Shown: positions 50,575-62,774, numbered from the stretch's first letter. The stretch: 64,000 nt of DNA from Marchantia polymorpha subsp. ruderalis (GCA_037833965.1 AP031358.1:22080001-22144000); one strand, 5' to 3'. Notes: generated by a model from the letters alone, not told the origin. Translations and numbers: made by a program.

Positions 50575-51346
50575 AATTGTTCTGAATGTTTCACAAATTG
50601 AACCGAGCACCCAATTCAGACGAAAATCATCAGAGACGACAGGTTGGGCGCAACAAATTTAGCAAACTGCAGTCACATATCTAAGAAGGCATTCGGATTC
50701 TTACTGCTTGACCTCTTTCTCTTAACTCTGCACCATCCTCAACGTAAAACTGCAATGTCTTTCCAATCACAGGCAAAACAATCTGACCCAGGAGGTCTGC
50801 GCCGCTGGTTTAGTCTCTTCCAGATCTTGCCGCTTGAATTCATGACGAGTGTTGCGAGTGCCAGGTTAGGAAAGTCCACAACTTGAACACAGGATGTGGT
50901 CCTACCATGCAGATATCCGACATTTAGTTTGACTTAACAGAGACTACAATTGTCGATAGAAAAGCACCGTATTTTAAAATGCTAATCTGGCTCATTACAA
51001 GTAATCAAGCAATCGGCGTACATCTTTGTTTCGTTTGGGATACTTCTCTAAACACTTTTCTGGTTTCTGGGTGGCTGGGTTGCACTTATCATGGAATTAT
51101 TCACAGCTTAATGCAGAAAATCTTCAAGAAAACCTTGGACGTTCAGCGAAGAATTAATAGAGGTATTCTATTACTGTTAGTTTTTTGGTTGCATCTTTCC
51201 ATGACGATTTGGTCTCTCGTCTTCATGGCATGTTCCTCACAACTCTCAGGGAGGAGCCGAGGGAAGCCAAAGCTCGGAATTTCGCATTGGTGCGCAACAG
51301 CTCCTTTTGATCGTTAATCAACTACCCAATGACATGTGTGTAATCG
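50575..51346 (+). repeat. Segmental duplication, copy A
   Basis: This ~770 bp segment matches 62775-63540 in the same orientation at roughly 85-90% identity by eye, from ATTGTTCTGA to GACATGTGTGTAATCG. One sub-block around 51235-51310 is essentially identical in both copies. Both copies keep a plus-strand open stretch reading AKQSDPGGLRRWF and LPLEFMTSVASAR. Family and function are unknown. Confidence 0.85.
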
Positions 51347-51864
51347 TTTACTAACTTTAAACAAAACAGATTTTTTTGACTAACCATCAAGCAATTCTTA
51401 ATTTTAGTGTTCAACAATGACCGATCTAGTCTTTGGGTATAAAAACACGTTTTTGTTGTCAAGCGGCCAACTTCGTTGTTGATTTTGCACTCGGTTTTAA
51501 ACAATGCTACCAACTCTAAAAAAAATAATAACATAACTTTAATTCCTGTCCATTATTACAGTTGTTGGACCCTCATCATTCAGTATATGTATTGGAATTT
51601 AAGGCTGACCTCCCCACTTGTAAGTGAAGGGATTTCATCATGGAGAGACTTGCAACAAGGCATACTTAAAAGGTTTTCCTCAAAGTGGAATTTTTATAGT
51701 TTAGCCAAAATCCTCTTCAGAAACATATATGCGAGATTGACATGATTGCATAGATTATAAAAAGATTTGTACAAGTGAAAACTCGAAGGAAGATTTTGCA
51801 GAGGTTCATATTGCATGAGTGTCTGAACATATGCTTGTCATTTGCATCATGACATTCAACCTCT
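51347..51864. other. Spacer between duplication copy A and the Roco gene 3' end
   Basis: About 500 bp of AT-rich DNA, presumably including the 3' UTR of the minus-strand Roco gene. No gene is recognised. Confidence 0.4.
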
Positions 51865-54800
51865 TCAATTTCGCGACAAAATCCCAGTTCTAAAACCTTT
51901 CGTCATGCACTCCTCGCACACCCATGCATGCCCACCTAATTCTACTCTCACGTATTTCACCTGATACAACTTGAAGATCTTCGAATAGTTAATAGGCGCA
52001 AGTGTTTGCTGAATCCTCAGCCATGCTTCTTTAAGTTCCATGCTTTCCCTACCTTTTAAAATTGCACTACGATCACTACGGCTAATGTCATCTAGTTTAA
52101 GAATATCAGATTTTAAATCTGCGAAGTCTGGAATAGCTTGGCCCAACCCGAGGGTCTTACCCAGTGCAGCCTTTGCAGCATAATACAAGACCTTGTAAAA
52201 AATTTCAATAGTTTTCCTAATCCACTTCTTATTGTATCGATCCACGCGTATCTTCAATCCTTCTTGATCTTTCACAGTGTGAACCCCAGTCGTCGACTCA
52301 CACATCAAGTGTAGTCGAACAATTGTCCCGACATGCAGACTTGCGCTGATCTTATATAAACTGTTAACATCATCCGTAACGTAAGGTCGCTTGGGGGTTC
52401 CAGTCTGCCGAAACTCTTGAGAATACTCAATAATCCTGTCCACTTTAGACATGAACTCACTCAGCTTTGACTGCAGTTCTTGTTGCAAAGAGAGTACCTG
52501 TTTCATCTTCATCTCCCATCTCTGCAGATCGCTCTGCACTGATCTCAACCTCTCATCAACACCATCAACCTTTTTTTCTACCCGATCAATACTTTCCAAA
52601 ACAAGTCGGATTTCACGATTTTCCACACTTGTGCTCACCAGACTTAAGCAACTGGATGAAGGTCGATTGGAGTCTTTCATATCAGGAAAATTTGAATTGG
52701 TAACCATGTTATCATTTTCAGGGTAAGAATGAATCAAATCATTGTTCACTTCGATTACACCTTGCTGCAATGACTCCAGTTGTTGCATAAGGCCTTGCTG
52801 CAGTGACTCCAATTGTTGCATTTGCTTCTGTCGGATCTCATTCACAATCGCCTCCACATCGCCCTTCCACAACAAATCCCTCGCTTTTTTGAATATAACC
52901 TCTGTGATGTGCCCTTCAATAGAGGGCCAAGGGTGCTCATGGCTGAACAAGTCTTCCTCCTTCATCAAGTGAAACCTATCCAACGCAATATCCTCAAGTT
53001 TGTCATTGATGTCTTGAATGAAGTTTGATTTGAGCTCCTCGATCAGAATGGCTCCTCTGAGATGAATGGGAATCAGCATTTTCACGCAATGTGTTTGGAT
53101 CACACCGAGCACTAACGCCACCCCGGGACAGCCTTTCGGTGATGCGCAAAATGATATCAACTCCTGGACGATATGCTTCATCACATATTTAATAGCCACC
53201 TCTCTTGACTTATGGTCCGAGCATAACATCAGAACATCCACGTAATTGCGAGACGTTCCTTGCTCCAGATATATCTGGTGCCCATCAAGGAAAAGTCGCA
53301 GATAATGTCGAGAGCAGGTCAGAGTCTTCTTGGAAACATGCATCTCCGATATCAACTTTCGTCTCATGAACATCTACAATGATACAAAATTTGGTAAATA
53401 TTGAGCTACATATTCCAAAAATTGAATTCAACTCATGAAAAGGAAACACTTCATTCATTGAACACAAGTTACAATCATAACTCATCGCATTCACTTTTCT
53501 CTCAGTTTATAAGAAATCACCTGGAAGCGTGGGAAAAAAGCATCGGTCAATGACATTGTTCTGCCATCTTGGCATTGGATCCGGATGCCGACAAACTGTG
53601 AAGTCTCAACCCTAGTTTCCCAAGCCAATTCTTGACGATTCTGTTCATCTGTGCTTGCATGCTCAGGTATGAAGGAGGGAATGAAATACTGAGAAGTATC
53701 TTCCACCTTGAAACACAAATCTAAATTGAAAAGTATGTCTTCAAGCACCTGTCTGTCCACACGTCTCTCTCCATGTGATTGCTTTCGCTGAAACTCCTTT
53801 ATCAACCGAGCAAAGACACTCTCGCTCACAAATCCGTCCTTGCTTGTGTATGACTCACTTGATATCGATTTGCTAGAAGACACGGACTCATGAGCTTGAA
53901 AGTCTTGACCTAGAGCTACAAGCTCGCCCAATAATGTATTGGTGAGCCAGTTTGGATCTACAATGATGTAATCAAGGTTGGGAATAGAAATTATAGATCC
54001 TACGTCATTCAAATAAGATATGATTGATGTCATTATCTTTGAATGCTCAACGGTGCCAGCAGAAGATGATGAAATAAAGGTCAAGCTAGGGGCGCAGAAT
54101 TCATGAAATTTTTTTGATGGCCAAAGAGGGAAACTTCTGATCTCCTTGGTCTTTGTAACCAACGAAGAAGAAAGTTGTGAACACAATTGAGGAACCTGTG
54201 GAGATTTTTCACTTAACAATCTATCAAAGATCTCAGAAATCACCTTTTTGAGAGGAAGAACTTGTTTCTTGCTTTGACCATTCACATGAAACAACTCTTG
54301 AACAGGGTGCAGATCCACAAAATTTGCAAATCTTTTTCTGAGGTCCTTGACTATGCACTCAGCCCAATTTAGAGAGCTGTATATGCCTTTATCCTTGTGT
54401 GAAATCACAACAAGAACTTGAGGAAGATTGTGTCCCGTGACCCTAGTGCTGGATGTGATGAAACTCAACCATTCCTCCAACTCTGATTGAAAACAAGATT
54501 CTGGTTTGTTCAAAGATCTTATCTGACAGAAGGGGCTATAGACAAATAAAAAAACACAAAAATTGCTACTTTGAGGGAAGAGTACATTTTGAAGGGTACG
54601 GAAAATCCATTGTCCTGCAAGATCCCAAATTGAGATTTGCCTTTTCTCATCGTTTTGCAAGAACTCCACTTCTATACCTTTTGTTCTCCTCAATTCAGCC
54701 CATTTGTTTCCTAGCCAACTTTTGCCTTCAACTATCCTCATCAGGGTTTGACGCAATTTGGTCTTGCCTGCAGATTGAATAAAGAGAATCACAACAAATA

Positions 54801-56772
54801 CAACTTGTTACTTTGAGATAAGTTTACAAAATACTTAATCATATTTTGTAAATAAACAGGAATTGGAAAAAATTTCAAATTTCACATCAAAATTTGAGAA
54901 TTCCAATAAAATTTATATCATAATGTTATTCAGAATTCACATTTATTTGCATTTTGGTTTTCTTTTTATACTTAAAAAAAAAAGTTTTTACAAAATTGCA
55001 AATACATCTGGTTTAAAAAAAAACTTCATAATTTAATCTTAACTTTTTTAAATGTAAAACCTTAGATTGCTAGTTCAAATAACTAAGAAGTTAGGGAGCG
55101 CGTTACCTGCTCTAGGAGAGCCGCATAAGAAGAGTCGACCAGCTTTTGCATCTCCAAATGTTAATTTGGCTTCTCTGAATATGGACATGTAGACGGCCCG
55201 CTTCTGGTTCTGCTTGAGGGCCTCCTGAATCAGCCCCTCTTTTCCGTCAGTTGCCCATGGGGTTCCTGAGACATCTATTTCCTGAAGAGTCAAGTTGACT
55301 TGCAGTAGGCCCATCAGGTCTCTAAACTCCTCTTCGTCGAGCTCCCTCAAATGCAAATCCAAGTGGGTGAGACTTGTGTTCCCTCGCAGGCACAAAAGCA
55401 GGTCCTTCCATACTCGCTTCCAAACATCTTTGCTTCCAATTACTAATTCGAGTCTCTTAAGGACGGAAGTTTCTCCAGTTTGTCCATTCATAGACAGGAT
55501 ACCTTCCGTTCTATCCTGGTAGGGTTGTGTCCTAAAATCCCATATTCTGAAAGATTTCAGAGATTTGATTTCCCCGCGCAGTACCCTGCCTAATAGGTTT
55601 AATGAAAACATCAACTCCGACTCGTGGGAAAATTCTTGTGAAAGCTCCAATGTGGGATCCTTGGCTTCGGAGCTAGCAGCATACGCAAGACCTTCTATTG
55701 ACTCATGCTTATATGTATCATCTTGGTCTAACCAAAGGCTTACATTTATAGTTGTTGCTGTAGCATTGTCACGTATCACTTCGCCGAGCTGGCGCCATTC
55801 CTCAGGACTCATCCGCAAGTAATTCAACGTCACCCCCTTCAATGATCGGTTGGAAGTAAGAAGTTCCCTGAAACAGCTTCCGAGTCTATCCATGTTACTC
55901 AGCCAAAGACGTTCAATGGATCGGTTGCCATCATCTCGGGCCAAAGCGTTCAGCAACAAGGCCGCTCCCCAGTCTACCTGCTCTAAGTACAATTCCTTCA
56001 AAGACGAGCTCTGGATCAAAGCCTTGGACAGGATTCCAACGTCCTCCTCCTCCACGTCCTCCACGTCCTCCGTACCGGCTAAACTCAACGTTTCTAATCG
56101 AGTAGCACTGTTGATTATGTCAGCCACATGCTTCACCGCATTCGAGACTAGTTTTAAAGACTGGAGTTTAGAATCGGAATTTCCTCGCAGTCCTGAGGCG
56201 AGATGCAACCAACATCTGGCACTCAAATTGGTATTAAATATTTCCAATTCTTGTACGCTAGAGGAATTCAGAATTCTCCCTATCTGTGAACACAAGCTCT
56301 CCACTTCCGCATCTGAACTCCATTTCAAATTCTGGAGGCATATCGATCCTAGAACGGTGCTAGATTTAAATCCTCTGAAAACAACCTCCCACTCACTTTC
56401 CGTAAACCTCGATATATCTCGACCACAAATATCGTCCACCTTTAGACTCTCAAAGGTATTGCAGCTGCCGATTGCCTCCAGCACTCGAAGGCGCACTTGC
56501 CTTCTCCACCCTGTGATCGTGGAGAGCGGTGCAATCTCCGGGAAGAAATCCCAAAATTCTTCCTCGCTTAAGTCGGGAAGCCCCGTGATAGGCTCGCCTT
56601 CTCCTTCCAGACGCCGTATAAGGTCCTGGACAGCGGAGGGAAGCTCCGGTTCCTCGTCTGCAGAGTCCATTCCCCGTCTCTCAGCAGCGTGACTGACTAT
56701 GGACTCACCTGCACCTTCCATTTCTCTCCTCCACTCCCGCTTTGTAAGAAACGTTTGCTTCTTGGCATGCAC
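51865..56772 (-). CDS. LRR-Roc-COR (Roco family) protein with coiled-coil C-terminal half
   Basis: Roco proteins are large GTPases in which a Ras-like Roc domain is fused to a COR dimerisation domain. Three exons on the minus strand, 56772-55107, 54767-53521 and 53373-51865, join in frame to 1473 residues. Exon 1 encodes a leucine-rich-repeat region of the ribonuclease-inhibitor type (about residues 100-535). The P-loop GSPRAGKT (551-558) is split by the first intron in phase 1. Then follow DLAGQ (604-608), SHKD (678-681) in the guanine-specificity position, and a COR core with DPNWL (826-830). Exon 3 (972-1473) holds an unassigned region, a duplicated QLESLQQG coiled coil (about 1157-1178), a second coiled coil (about 1220-1285) and a CEEC pair near the end. 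No kinase domain is seen. I chose the first ATG; MEGAGES at residue 18 is an alternative. Signalling role is inference. Confidence 0.85.
52760..52825 (-). repeat. 33-bp in-frame tandem duplication inside the Roco coding sequence
   Basis: Two 33-bp units with few differences encode QLESLQQGLMQ and QLESLQQGVIE. The 11-residue period suits a hendecad coiled coil, so the duplication lengthens the helix without breaking the frame. Confidence 0.85.
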
Positions 56773-57699
56773 GAGCGAAATGTCACCTGGCAGTAGGCCT
56801 CCTTTTTGATCTGAAGAACCGGCTCACCCGAAGAGAACTAACTTCGCGACGCAGTGTGACAAAGTTGTGTGCATGTGAGTGCTGGGCATGACACTTCTTG
56901 CACTCTGCATCAACAGATACATAAGATTAATCTTGCCTCTGTAAGGAATGGGATCAAGAGCAATCACCACGAACGCAGGGAAATCGTGCAAGCTAGAAGT
57001 AAGACGCTGCTCGCACTCAGAGCTGGGCAACACAAGCGATGTAAATCAAAATCAACGCAGATAACCAATATTCTGGTTCCAAAGTAGAGTGTGTGCAAAG
57101 GGGACTTCATATCTCTCGTGAACAAACCTTTTGTGAAGTTCAGCGGAGAGAGCTGTTTGATTAGCACTGGTGAGCCAACTGAGTGGACAAGCTGAAAGCT
57201 CTGCAAAGATGGTGCGATGTGTACGTAGAATGTTATGGAAAGCATGGAATCGCAGATATCTCAGATGTGAAGTAATCTGCCTTGTGTAAAACTCCATGTA
57301 CAATTGGACTGGGAGAATGCGAATCTAGCTGCGTCAACACCCACGGGAAGACAGACCCTCTGAAGGGTAGCGCGTAGAAATTGGCAGCTTAAGGATCAGA
57401 TCTTCTCATTACATTGTGTGGATGATCGAGGTCAAGACAACATACGAACAGAACAAGCGTGTTCCTCCATACTCGCTGTGATAGGAAAATGTTCTTAGAG
57501 AAGGTGAGAGTAAATCTTGACTTTGTTGTGCAAGCGAACGTGATCATTGAGTGCGTGCATCAGTGTGCTGATACACTCATGTCGTCACGCTGACAACAGA
57601 GATTTCAAGAATCTTTGATCTATTCAAGCAAGTGGATGTGTTGTGACAACTGAGAGGCACATGGGTAGTCAGCTCGGTGGGCGAAGTCTGTTGTGCTTT
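56773..57699. other. Upstream region of the Roco gene
   Basis: About 0.9 kb with no recognised gene; the minus-strand 93-codon frame at 56964-57245 has no motif. The Roco promoter should lie here. Confidence 0.4.
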
Positions 57700-57730
57700 T
57701 TTCTTGCTTTGACGAAGTCAAAGCAAGAAA
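57700..57730. other. Perfect 14-bp-arm hairpin with GAA loop
   Basis: TTTCTTGCTTTGAC and GTCAAAGCAAGAAA are exact reverse complements around GAA. A chance perfect 14-bp palindrome with a 3-nt loop is unlikely. It lies about 180 bp left of the 150-bp direct repeat and about 0.9 kb upstream of the Roco start. Confidence 0.9.
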
Positions 57731-57911
57731 GCAGTTGTCTACATTTCTCTGCATATCTTGTAGGTTAAGAAACTGATAAACTTTGTGGGAGTTTTCTAAA
57801 CATAATGTCGAAAGAATGGGTACCGAGCACTCGAGGTTTTCAACTGCTGGTATGATTGTTCTTCTACCTCAACTATCAAGCATGCACAGTTCTAACAGTT
57901 GTCTGGAGGTC

Positions 57912-58223
57912 TTTCAACCTCAAACATTAGAATGAAATCAGATTTCGTCCGTGCTAAGAGCACTCTTGCTTGTTTATCACGGCGTATAGAACACGACAGA
58001 GCCAGCATAATTACTGCTAAGGTCAACATCAATCTCCGAAGAATTTGCAATTTTTTAATCTCAATCTCAATTTTTTCAACCTCAAACATTAGAATGAAAT
58101 CAGATTTCGTCCGTGCTAAGAGCACTCTTGCTTGTTTATCACGGCGTATAGAACACGACAGAGCCAGCATAATTACTGCTAAGGTCAACATCAATCTCCG
58201 AAGAATTTGCAATTTTTTAATCT
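57912..58223. repeat. Perfect 150-bp direct repeat (two copies, 12-bp spacer)
   Basis: 57912-58061 and 58074-58223 appear identical base for base, separated by CAATCTCAATTT-like spacer. The 162-bp period is a multiple of three, so frames stay open through both copies on both strands (plus 57899-58264, minus 57892-58257, each 121 codons). Identity points to a very recent duplication. I recognise no domain in either frame. Confidence 0.95.
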
Positions 58224-59243
58224 GCTTGCAATTGAAGAAAAACTTTCTAGTATACATGAGATGAAAAATAACTCATATGCTAAATTTTAGATAACAATGA
58301 TTCAAAACTTCAGATGAAGATCTCGTTTAAAGGCTAAAGGGTAAGACAAACTTATATGGAAACTGCAATATCTGATATTTTAACTAAAATGAAACAAGTA
58401 TTACTGCAGCTTTTGCACTAGTATGCTCATATCAATATGTCAGAGGAAAAGATCAACGCACAATGGTCAATTGATAAAATGGTTCAAACGCGAACGTGTT
58501 AATTCATGTCTTTAGTACTCTCTCTTTTGTGTAAAGCACATTCACTTGAATTTTTGTAACAAAATTTAATATTGTGAATAAATACCTTTCTATTATATGT
58601 GGTGTATGTTTAGCGTCTTTATTTGATGATACGTCAAATCTGAAAATGTTCAGACGTAAACAATGTGTAATACTTTGTTTCTGTCGAGACATTATTCAAT
58701 GAAGTTACAGTTTTACATTTTATAAATTTTTATTCATAGCTTTAGAGATTTTGACTCTTAATTCTTCAGCTGTTTTAGTTATTTTCAATTTTTTATTCTT
58801 GGACTGTTTTATATAGATGCATCATCTAGATTAATGCAACTGAATGATTCTCAAATACTACAAGTACACAAATGAGATGATTGATGGATGTCTACATGTT
58901 TACTTGTTCCAACTTTATTACTAAATTTGGAACAAGGAGTTGATAATTCCATTGTAAGTAATTTTTTAAAGTTTCTATTAACATACATACACAAAAAAAA
59001 CTCTTGATGCATAATACATTCAAGTTAAACTAACCCTGAAGGGATGAAATGTTGATGAAAGAAATGACTCCCTAGTTGTTCTCTCCTTTGGGTAAAAATG
59101 TATCCATATATTAGAAAGAAATATGTTATCTCAGTTTACATGACATGTTTTCTTTTCTACTTTTCCATGTTATTTGATTTTTTGGGTTGGATATTCTCAC
59201 TATTGATACTGCCCAGAATTTTCGGATTCTGCAGATTCCTCAG
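58224..59243. other. AT-rich spacer
   Basis: No gene is recognised; a 62-codon minus frame at 58504-58692 has no motif. Confidence 0.45.
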
Positions 59244-60660
59244 TGCTCCAGAAACTTATATATAATTTAAATTTTACAACTCCAACAGGAAATTGTTTAG
59301 CAGACTCTTTCTCACTCCCGACTTTTATTGATACAGTTCACTCCACAAAAGAAGAAAGTGAAGATGCTTGATTGGATACTTTTGATTTTATTTCGGTAAT
59401 CAAAAGAAGAGGGTAGTTGATGTTGAGTGTGTAGTACTCATCCACATCAACCCTCCGTCCACTTCATAAGAATCAATACACGATCTGCTCACAGAGATAG
59501 AATATCGTGACTTATGCCATGACAGTATGTAGCGATCATGCAGATTGCTACAGACTGTATCTTCAATAGCAATCTTCACTTGTACACGTTTTCTTTTGTT
59601 TTTTTAAACAGCCATGTGAAGTATGTTTTAGAAACTTCATCGTGGCTGGCTTGTTTATTTTTTGTTAACACTTGCTGTGGTATTAGAAAATCGGATTTCA
59701 AATGCCACGACACACATTAGACACTATGCTCAGAAGGATACTTTTGATTTTTATTGTGGAGCCTTACCTAACAAGTACAACGCACATGAAAATGCCTCAA
59801 GTGTAGAGTTGAATCAGAATCACGCCACGGCTTTATTTCCTTTTTTAACAGGTATTTCAATACCCTCATCTCAGTTGAAATCTTCAGTGCAGAAGCTTCC
59901 TTATACCTTCGGCTTATTCCAGGTGCCAACAGGAGGAACGTTGACGTTAGAAACCGGTATATACCCTTTCCTGGTTTATCAGTCTGAACGCAGGGTGTGC
60001 TAACCACATTGTCACAGTGAAACTGAGCATTTTGTTCATGGAGATCGGTGCGACTAAGTAGCACCATCCTCCAAGAAGATGGACGCTGATGAGGCTACTT
60101 CCAAAGCAATCATGAAGAAGTCTCTCCTCTACGGGTGAGTATTATCAAGCTGCTGGGATACGAGAATAGTAAAATTCAAGCAGAATCGTCTAGATTAGCA
60201 CAAGTATGGTATTGTGGGTGATTGATTAAAATGCTATGAAACACGTAACATCTCCATACTGTGTTCCACCAGCAACTCTACCTCATAAGTGACGGCCTGA
60301 TGTTTGTTCTTCTGGAATGCAGCGTCAGGGTCTGAGATAAAACCTTATTCACCATGTAGGAATAATGACAGCGCTATGAAGCTTCTGAGTTGGATAGAAT
60401 CTAATCTCGAAACATGTATCATTGTGACATCCAGAAAATAGTTTCACATACAGCACGTTCGAAATTCCAGTGACTCTATTCGATTTACAAATAACTGTAC
60501 CACCTTGAGTCGCATGGAGCTCGGAGATGCCCGACAATGAAAAAGAATCCAGAAACGAGTCGTAGTCCAGCAGCCGAATTCACTTCATGCACTAATATTC
60601 ATATTTTCGGTGACTCATATGTAATACTCTTTGACCATGCGCAATCTGCACAAGTCGAGA
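59244..60660 (-). repeat. Tandem duplication unit, copy 1, with gene-like fragments
   Basis: This ~1.42 kb unit matches 60691-62148 in the same orientation (offset about 1447-1491 bp). Read on the minus strand it carries three protein-like blocks in order: SFSLSGISELHATQGGTVIC followed by GCHNDTCFEIRFYPTQK (60349-60560); a block at about 59950-60105 that is open in two frames (for example VHLLGGWCYLVAP or LSRTDLHEQN); and IAIEDTVCSNLHDRYILSW (about 59400-59580). Copy 1 differs from copy 2 in the last block by single-base length changes that alter the reading after the Gly-Gly-Leu, so it is probably a pseudogene copy. I do not recognise the family. Confidence 0.7.
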
Positions 60661-60690
60661 AATTCACAATATAATTCCTTATTATTCATT

Positions 60691-62148
60691 GCTCCAGAAA
60701 CTTATATATACTTGTAATTTGTCAAATCCAACCGGAAAACGTTTGGTTTATTATTTTTCACTCCCGACTTGTATTCAACTTACTCCACTTCATCCACAGA
60801 AGAAAGTGAAGATGCTTGGCTGGATACTTTTGATTTTATTGTAGTATACAAAAGTAGAGGGTCGTTGACGTTGAGTGTGTAGTACTCATCCACATCTAAC
60901 CCTCCGTTCACTTCATAAGAATCAAGACACGATCTGCTCACAGAGATAGAATACCGTGACTTATGCCATGACAGTATGTAGCGATCATGCAGATTGCTAC
61001 AGATTGTATCTTCAATAGCAATCTTCACTTGTACGCGTTTTTCTTTTGTTTTTTTAAACAGCCAAGTCAAGTATATTTCAGAAGCAGCATCGTGGCTGGC
61101 ATGTTAATTTTATGTTAACAGTTGCTGTGATATTAGATAATCGGATTTCAAATGGCACGACACACATTCTACACTATGTTCGGAACGATACTTTTGATTT
61201 TATAGTGTTACCTTACAAAACAATCACAATGCACAGGAAAGTGTCTTGATGGCAGAGTCTAACAAAATCACGCCACCTCTCCTTTTCTTTTTGGATAAGC
61301 ATTTCGAGCTACCCTGATCTCATGTCAGTTGAATAAGAAACCTTTTGCGTTGCAAATTTACTCGCAGAAGCTTCATTATTCCTTCGCCTTTTTCACTGCA
61401 ACCGGTGCCAACAGGAGGAAAGTTGTCATTAGAAACCGGTATATAGCCTTTTGTCGTTTATCAGTCTGAACAGAGAGGAAAGTGCCAACCACGTTGTTAC
61501 AATGAAATGACAACGTGGTTGTTTCATTTTGTTCATGGACATTGATGCGACTGAGTACCACCATCCTCCAAGAAGATGAAGGCTTATGAGGTTGTTTCCC
61601 AAGCAATCATGAAGAAGCCTCTCCTCTACGGATGAGTATTATCAAGCTGCTGGGATGCGGGAATAGTGAAAATCAAGCAGAATCGCATATATTAGCACAA
61701 GTATTGGGGGTGATTGATTAAAATGCTATGAAACACGTAATATGATCTGGTGGAACACAGCAACTCTAAATCATAAGAAACGGCCGTCTTGATGTTTGTT
61801 CTTCTGGACTGCAGCGTCCGCGTCTGAGGAAAAAATTATTCACCATGCGGGAATAATGACAGCGCTATGACGCTGCTGAGTTCGATAGAATTTAATCTCG
61901 ACACATGTGTCGTTGTGACATCGAGGAAATAGTTTTACGTAGAGCTCCCTCAAAATTCTAGTGACTCTATTCAGTGTACAAATAACTCTACCACCTTGCG
62001 TCAAATGGTGCTCGGAGATGCCCGGCAATGAAAAAAAAATCCAGGAACGAGTCATAGTCCAGCAGCTGAATTCACTTCATACAGTTGTATTCAAAGTTGT
62101 GCTAACTCATATTCAACTCTAGTTGGCCGTGCGCAATCTACACAAGTC
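60691..62148 (-). repeat. Tandem duplication unit, copy 2, with gene-like fragments
   Basis: The second unit keeps the longer open last block: minus strand 60780-61070, 96 codons, reading KIAIEDTICSNLHDRYILSW, then NGGLDVDEYYTLNVNDPLLL, ending in SSVDEVE and a stop. Its first block (61840-62055) reads SLPGISEHHLTQGGRVICTL and GCHNDTC becomes RCHNDTC. A T-run just upstream shifts frame relative to copy 1. A splice acceptor-like GAATTCAG precedes the first block here but is altered in copy 1. A short insertion at 61487-61520 forms an 11-bp-arm inverted repeat. Family unknown; both copies may be decayed. Confidence 0.7.
61487..61520. other. 11-bp-arm inverted repeat specific to copy 2
   Basis: AACCACGTTGT and ACAACGTGGTT are exact reverse complements with a 12-nt loop. 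The matching place in copy 1 lacks the second arm, so the hairpin arose after the duplication. Confidence 0.75.
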
Positions 62149-62774
62149 GGGGGACCTCGGCGTTTTCGTCGATGCATTGCTGCAGTAAGTGGTGGTCGAT
62201 GACCTCCTGCAACTTACTGAAGTGGGCAGTGCTGAATAAGAGATTTACTCGAAGTGCCACAGTGGAAACTAAAAACCTCTCTAGAATATTTTCGCACATT
62301 TTCTTGTTTTGACTTTCTGGGAGTCCAGTTGGATCGGAAAATTTTGTTAAATTTGCAAACTTAAAACGAATGAACCTGAATACAGAAAAAGCATAATGAG
62401 TTCGTGGTGCTTAGAAGAAAGACTATTCACCAGTTCAAACCTCACACCACATCATCAATCTTGCCACCAGAAACAGGTCTGCTGCCCTTTCTGCAAGTCG
62501 GCACCGCCTTGCCAGGCAAGCCGATTCCAAAGAATCGACTAGAATTGCCGAGCTTCAGCGAGCGAAATGTCTCAAATTGCGTACTAAGGAAGACTTTCCC
62601 GCACCTGATCTCAGCGTACGCACATGTAAGAACTTGTGGACGTTTACTACTGCAGACTCTAGATCAATCCTTTTGTAATCAAGTCCCTTACGCATAGACT
62701 TTACAGCAGACAATTACGCTGCTATTGAATCATATATTCTGTTACTCCTGACATCAGTTAAAAAAAACAGAAAA
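62149..62774. other. Spacer with an unassigned open stretch
   Basis: A plus-strand 97-codon frame at 62404-62697 and an open minus-strand reading containing SSRFFGIGLPGKAVPTCRKG overlap. The minus-strand GLPGKA resembles a phrase seen in some plant GAF-like domains, but the match is too short to call. Confidence 0.3.

Noticed and set aside
51865-53373. Calling the three Roco pieces as separate genes
   Set aside because: Splice sites and phases join them, and the P-loop itself is split between exons 1 and 2.
55295-56692. Plus-strand frames of up to 280 codons opposite the LRR exon
   Set aside because: They are antisense shadows of the Roco coding sequence.
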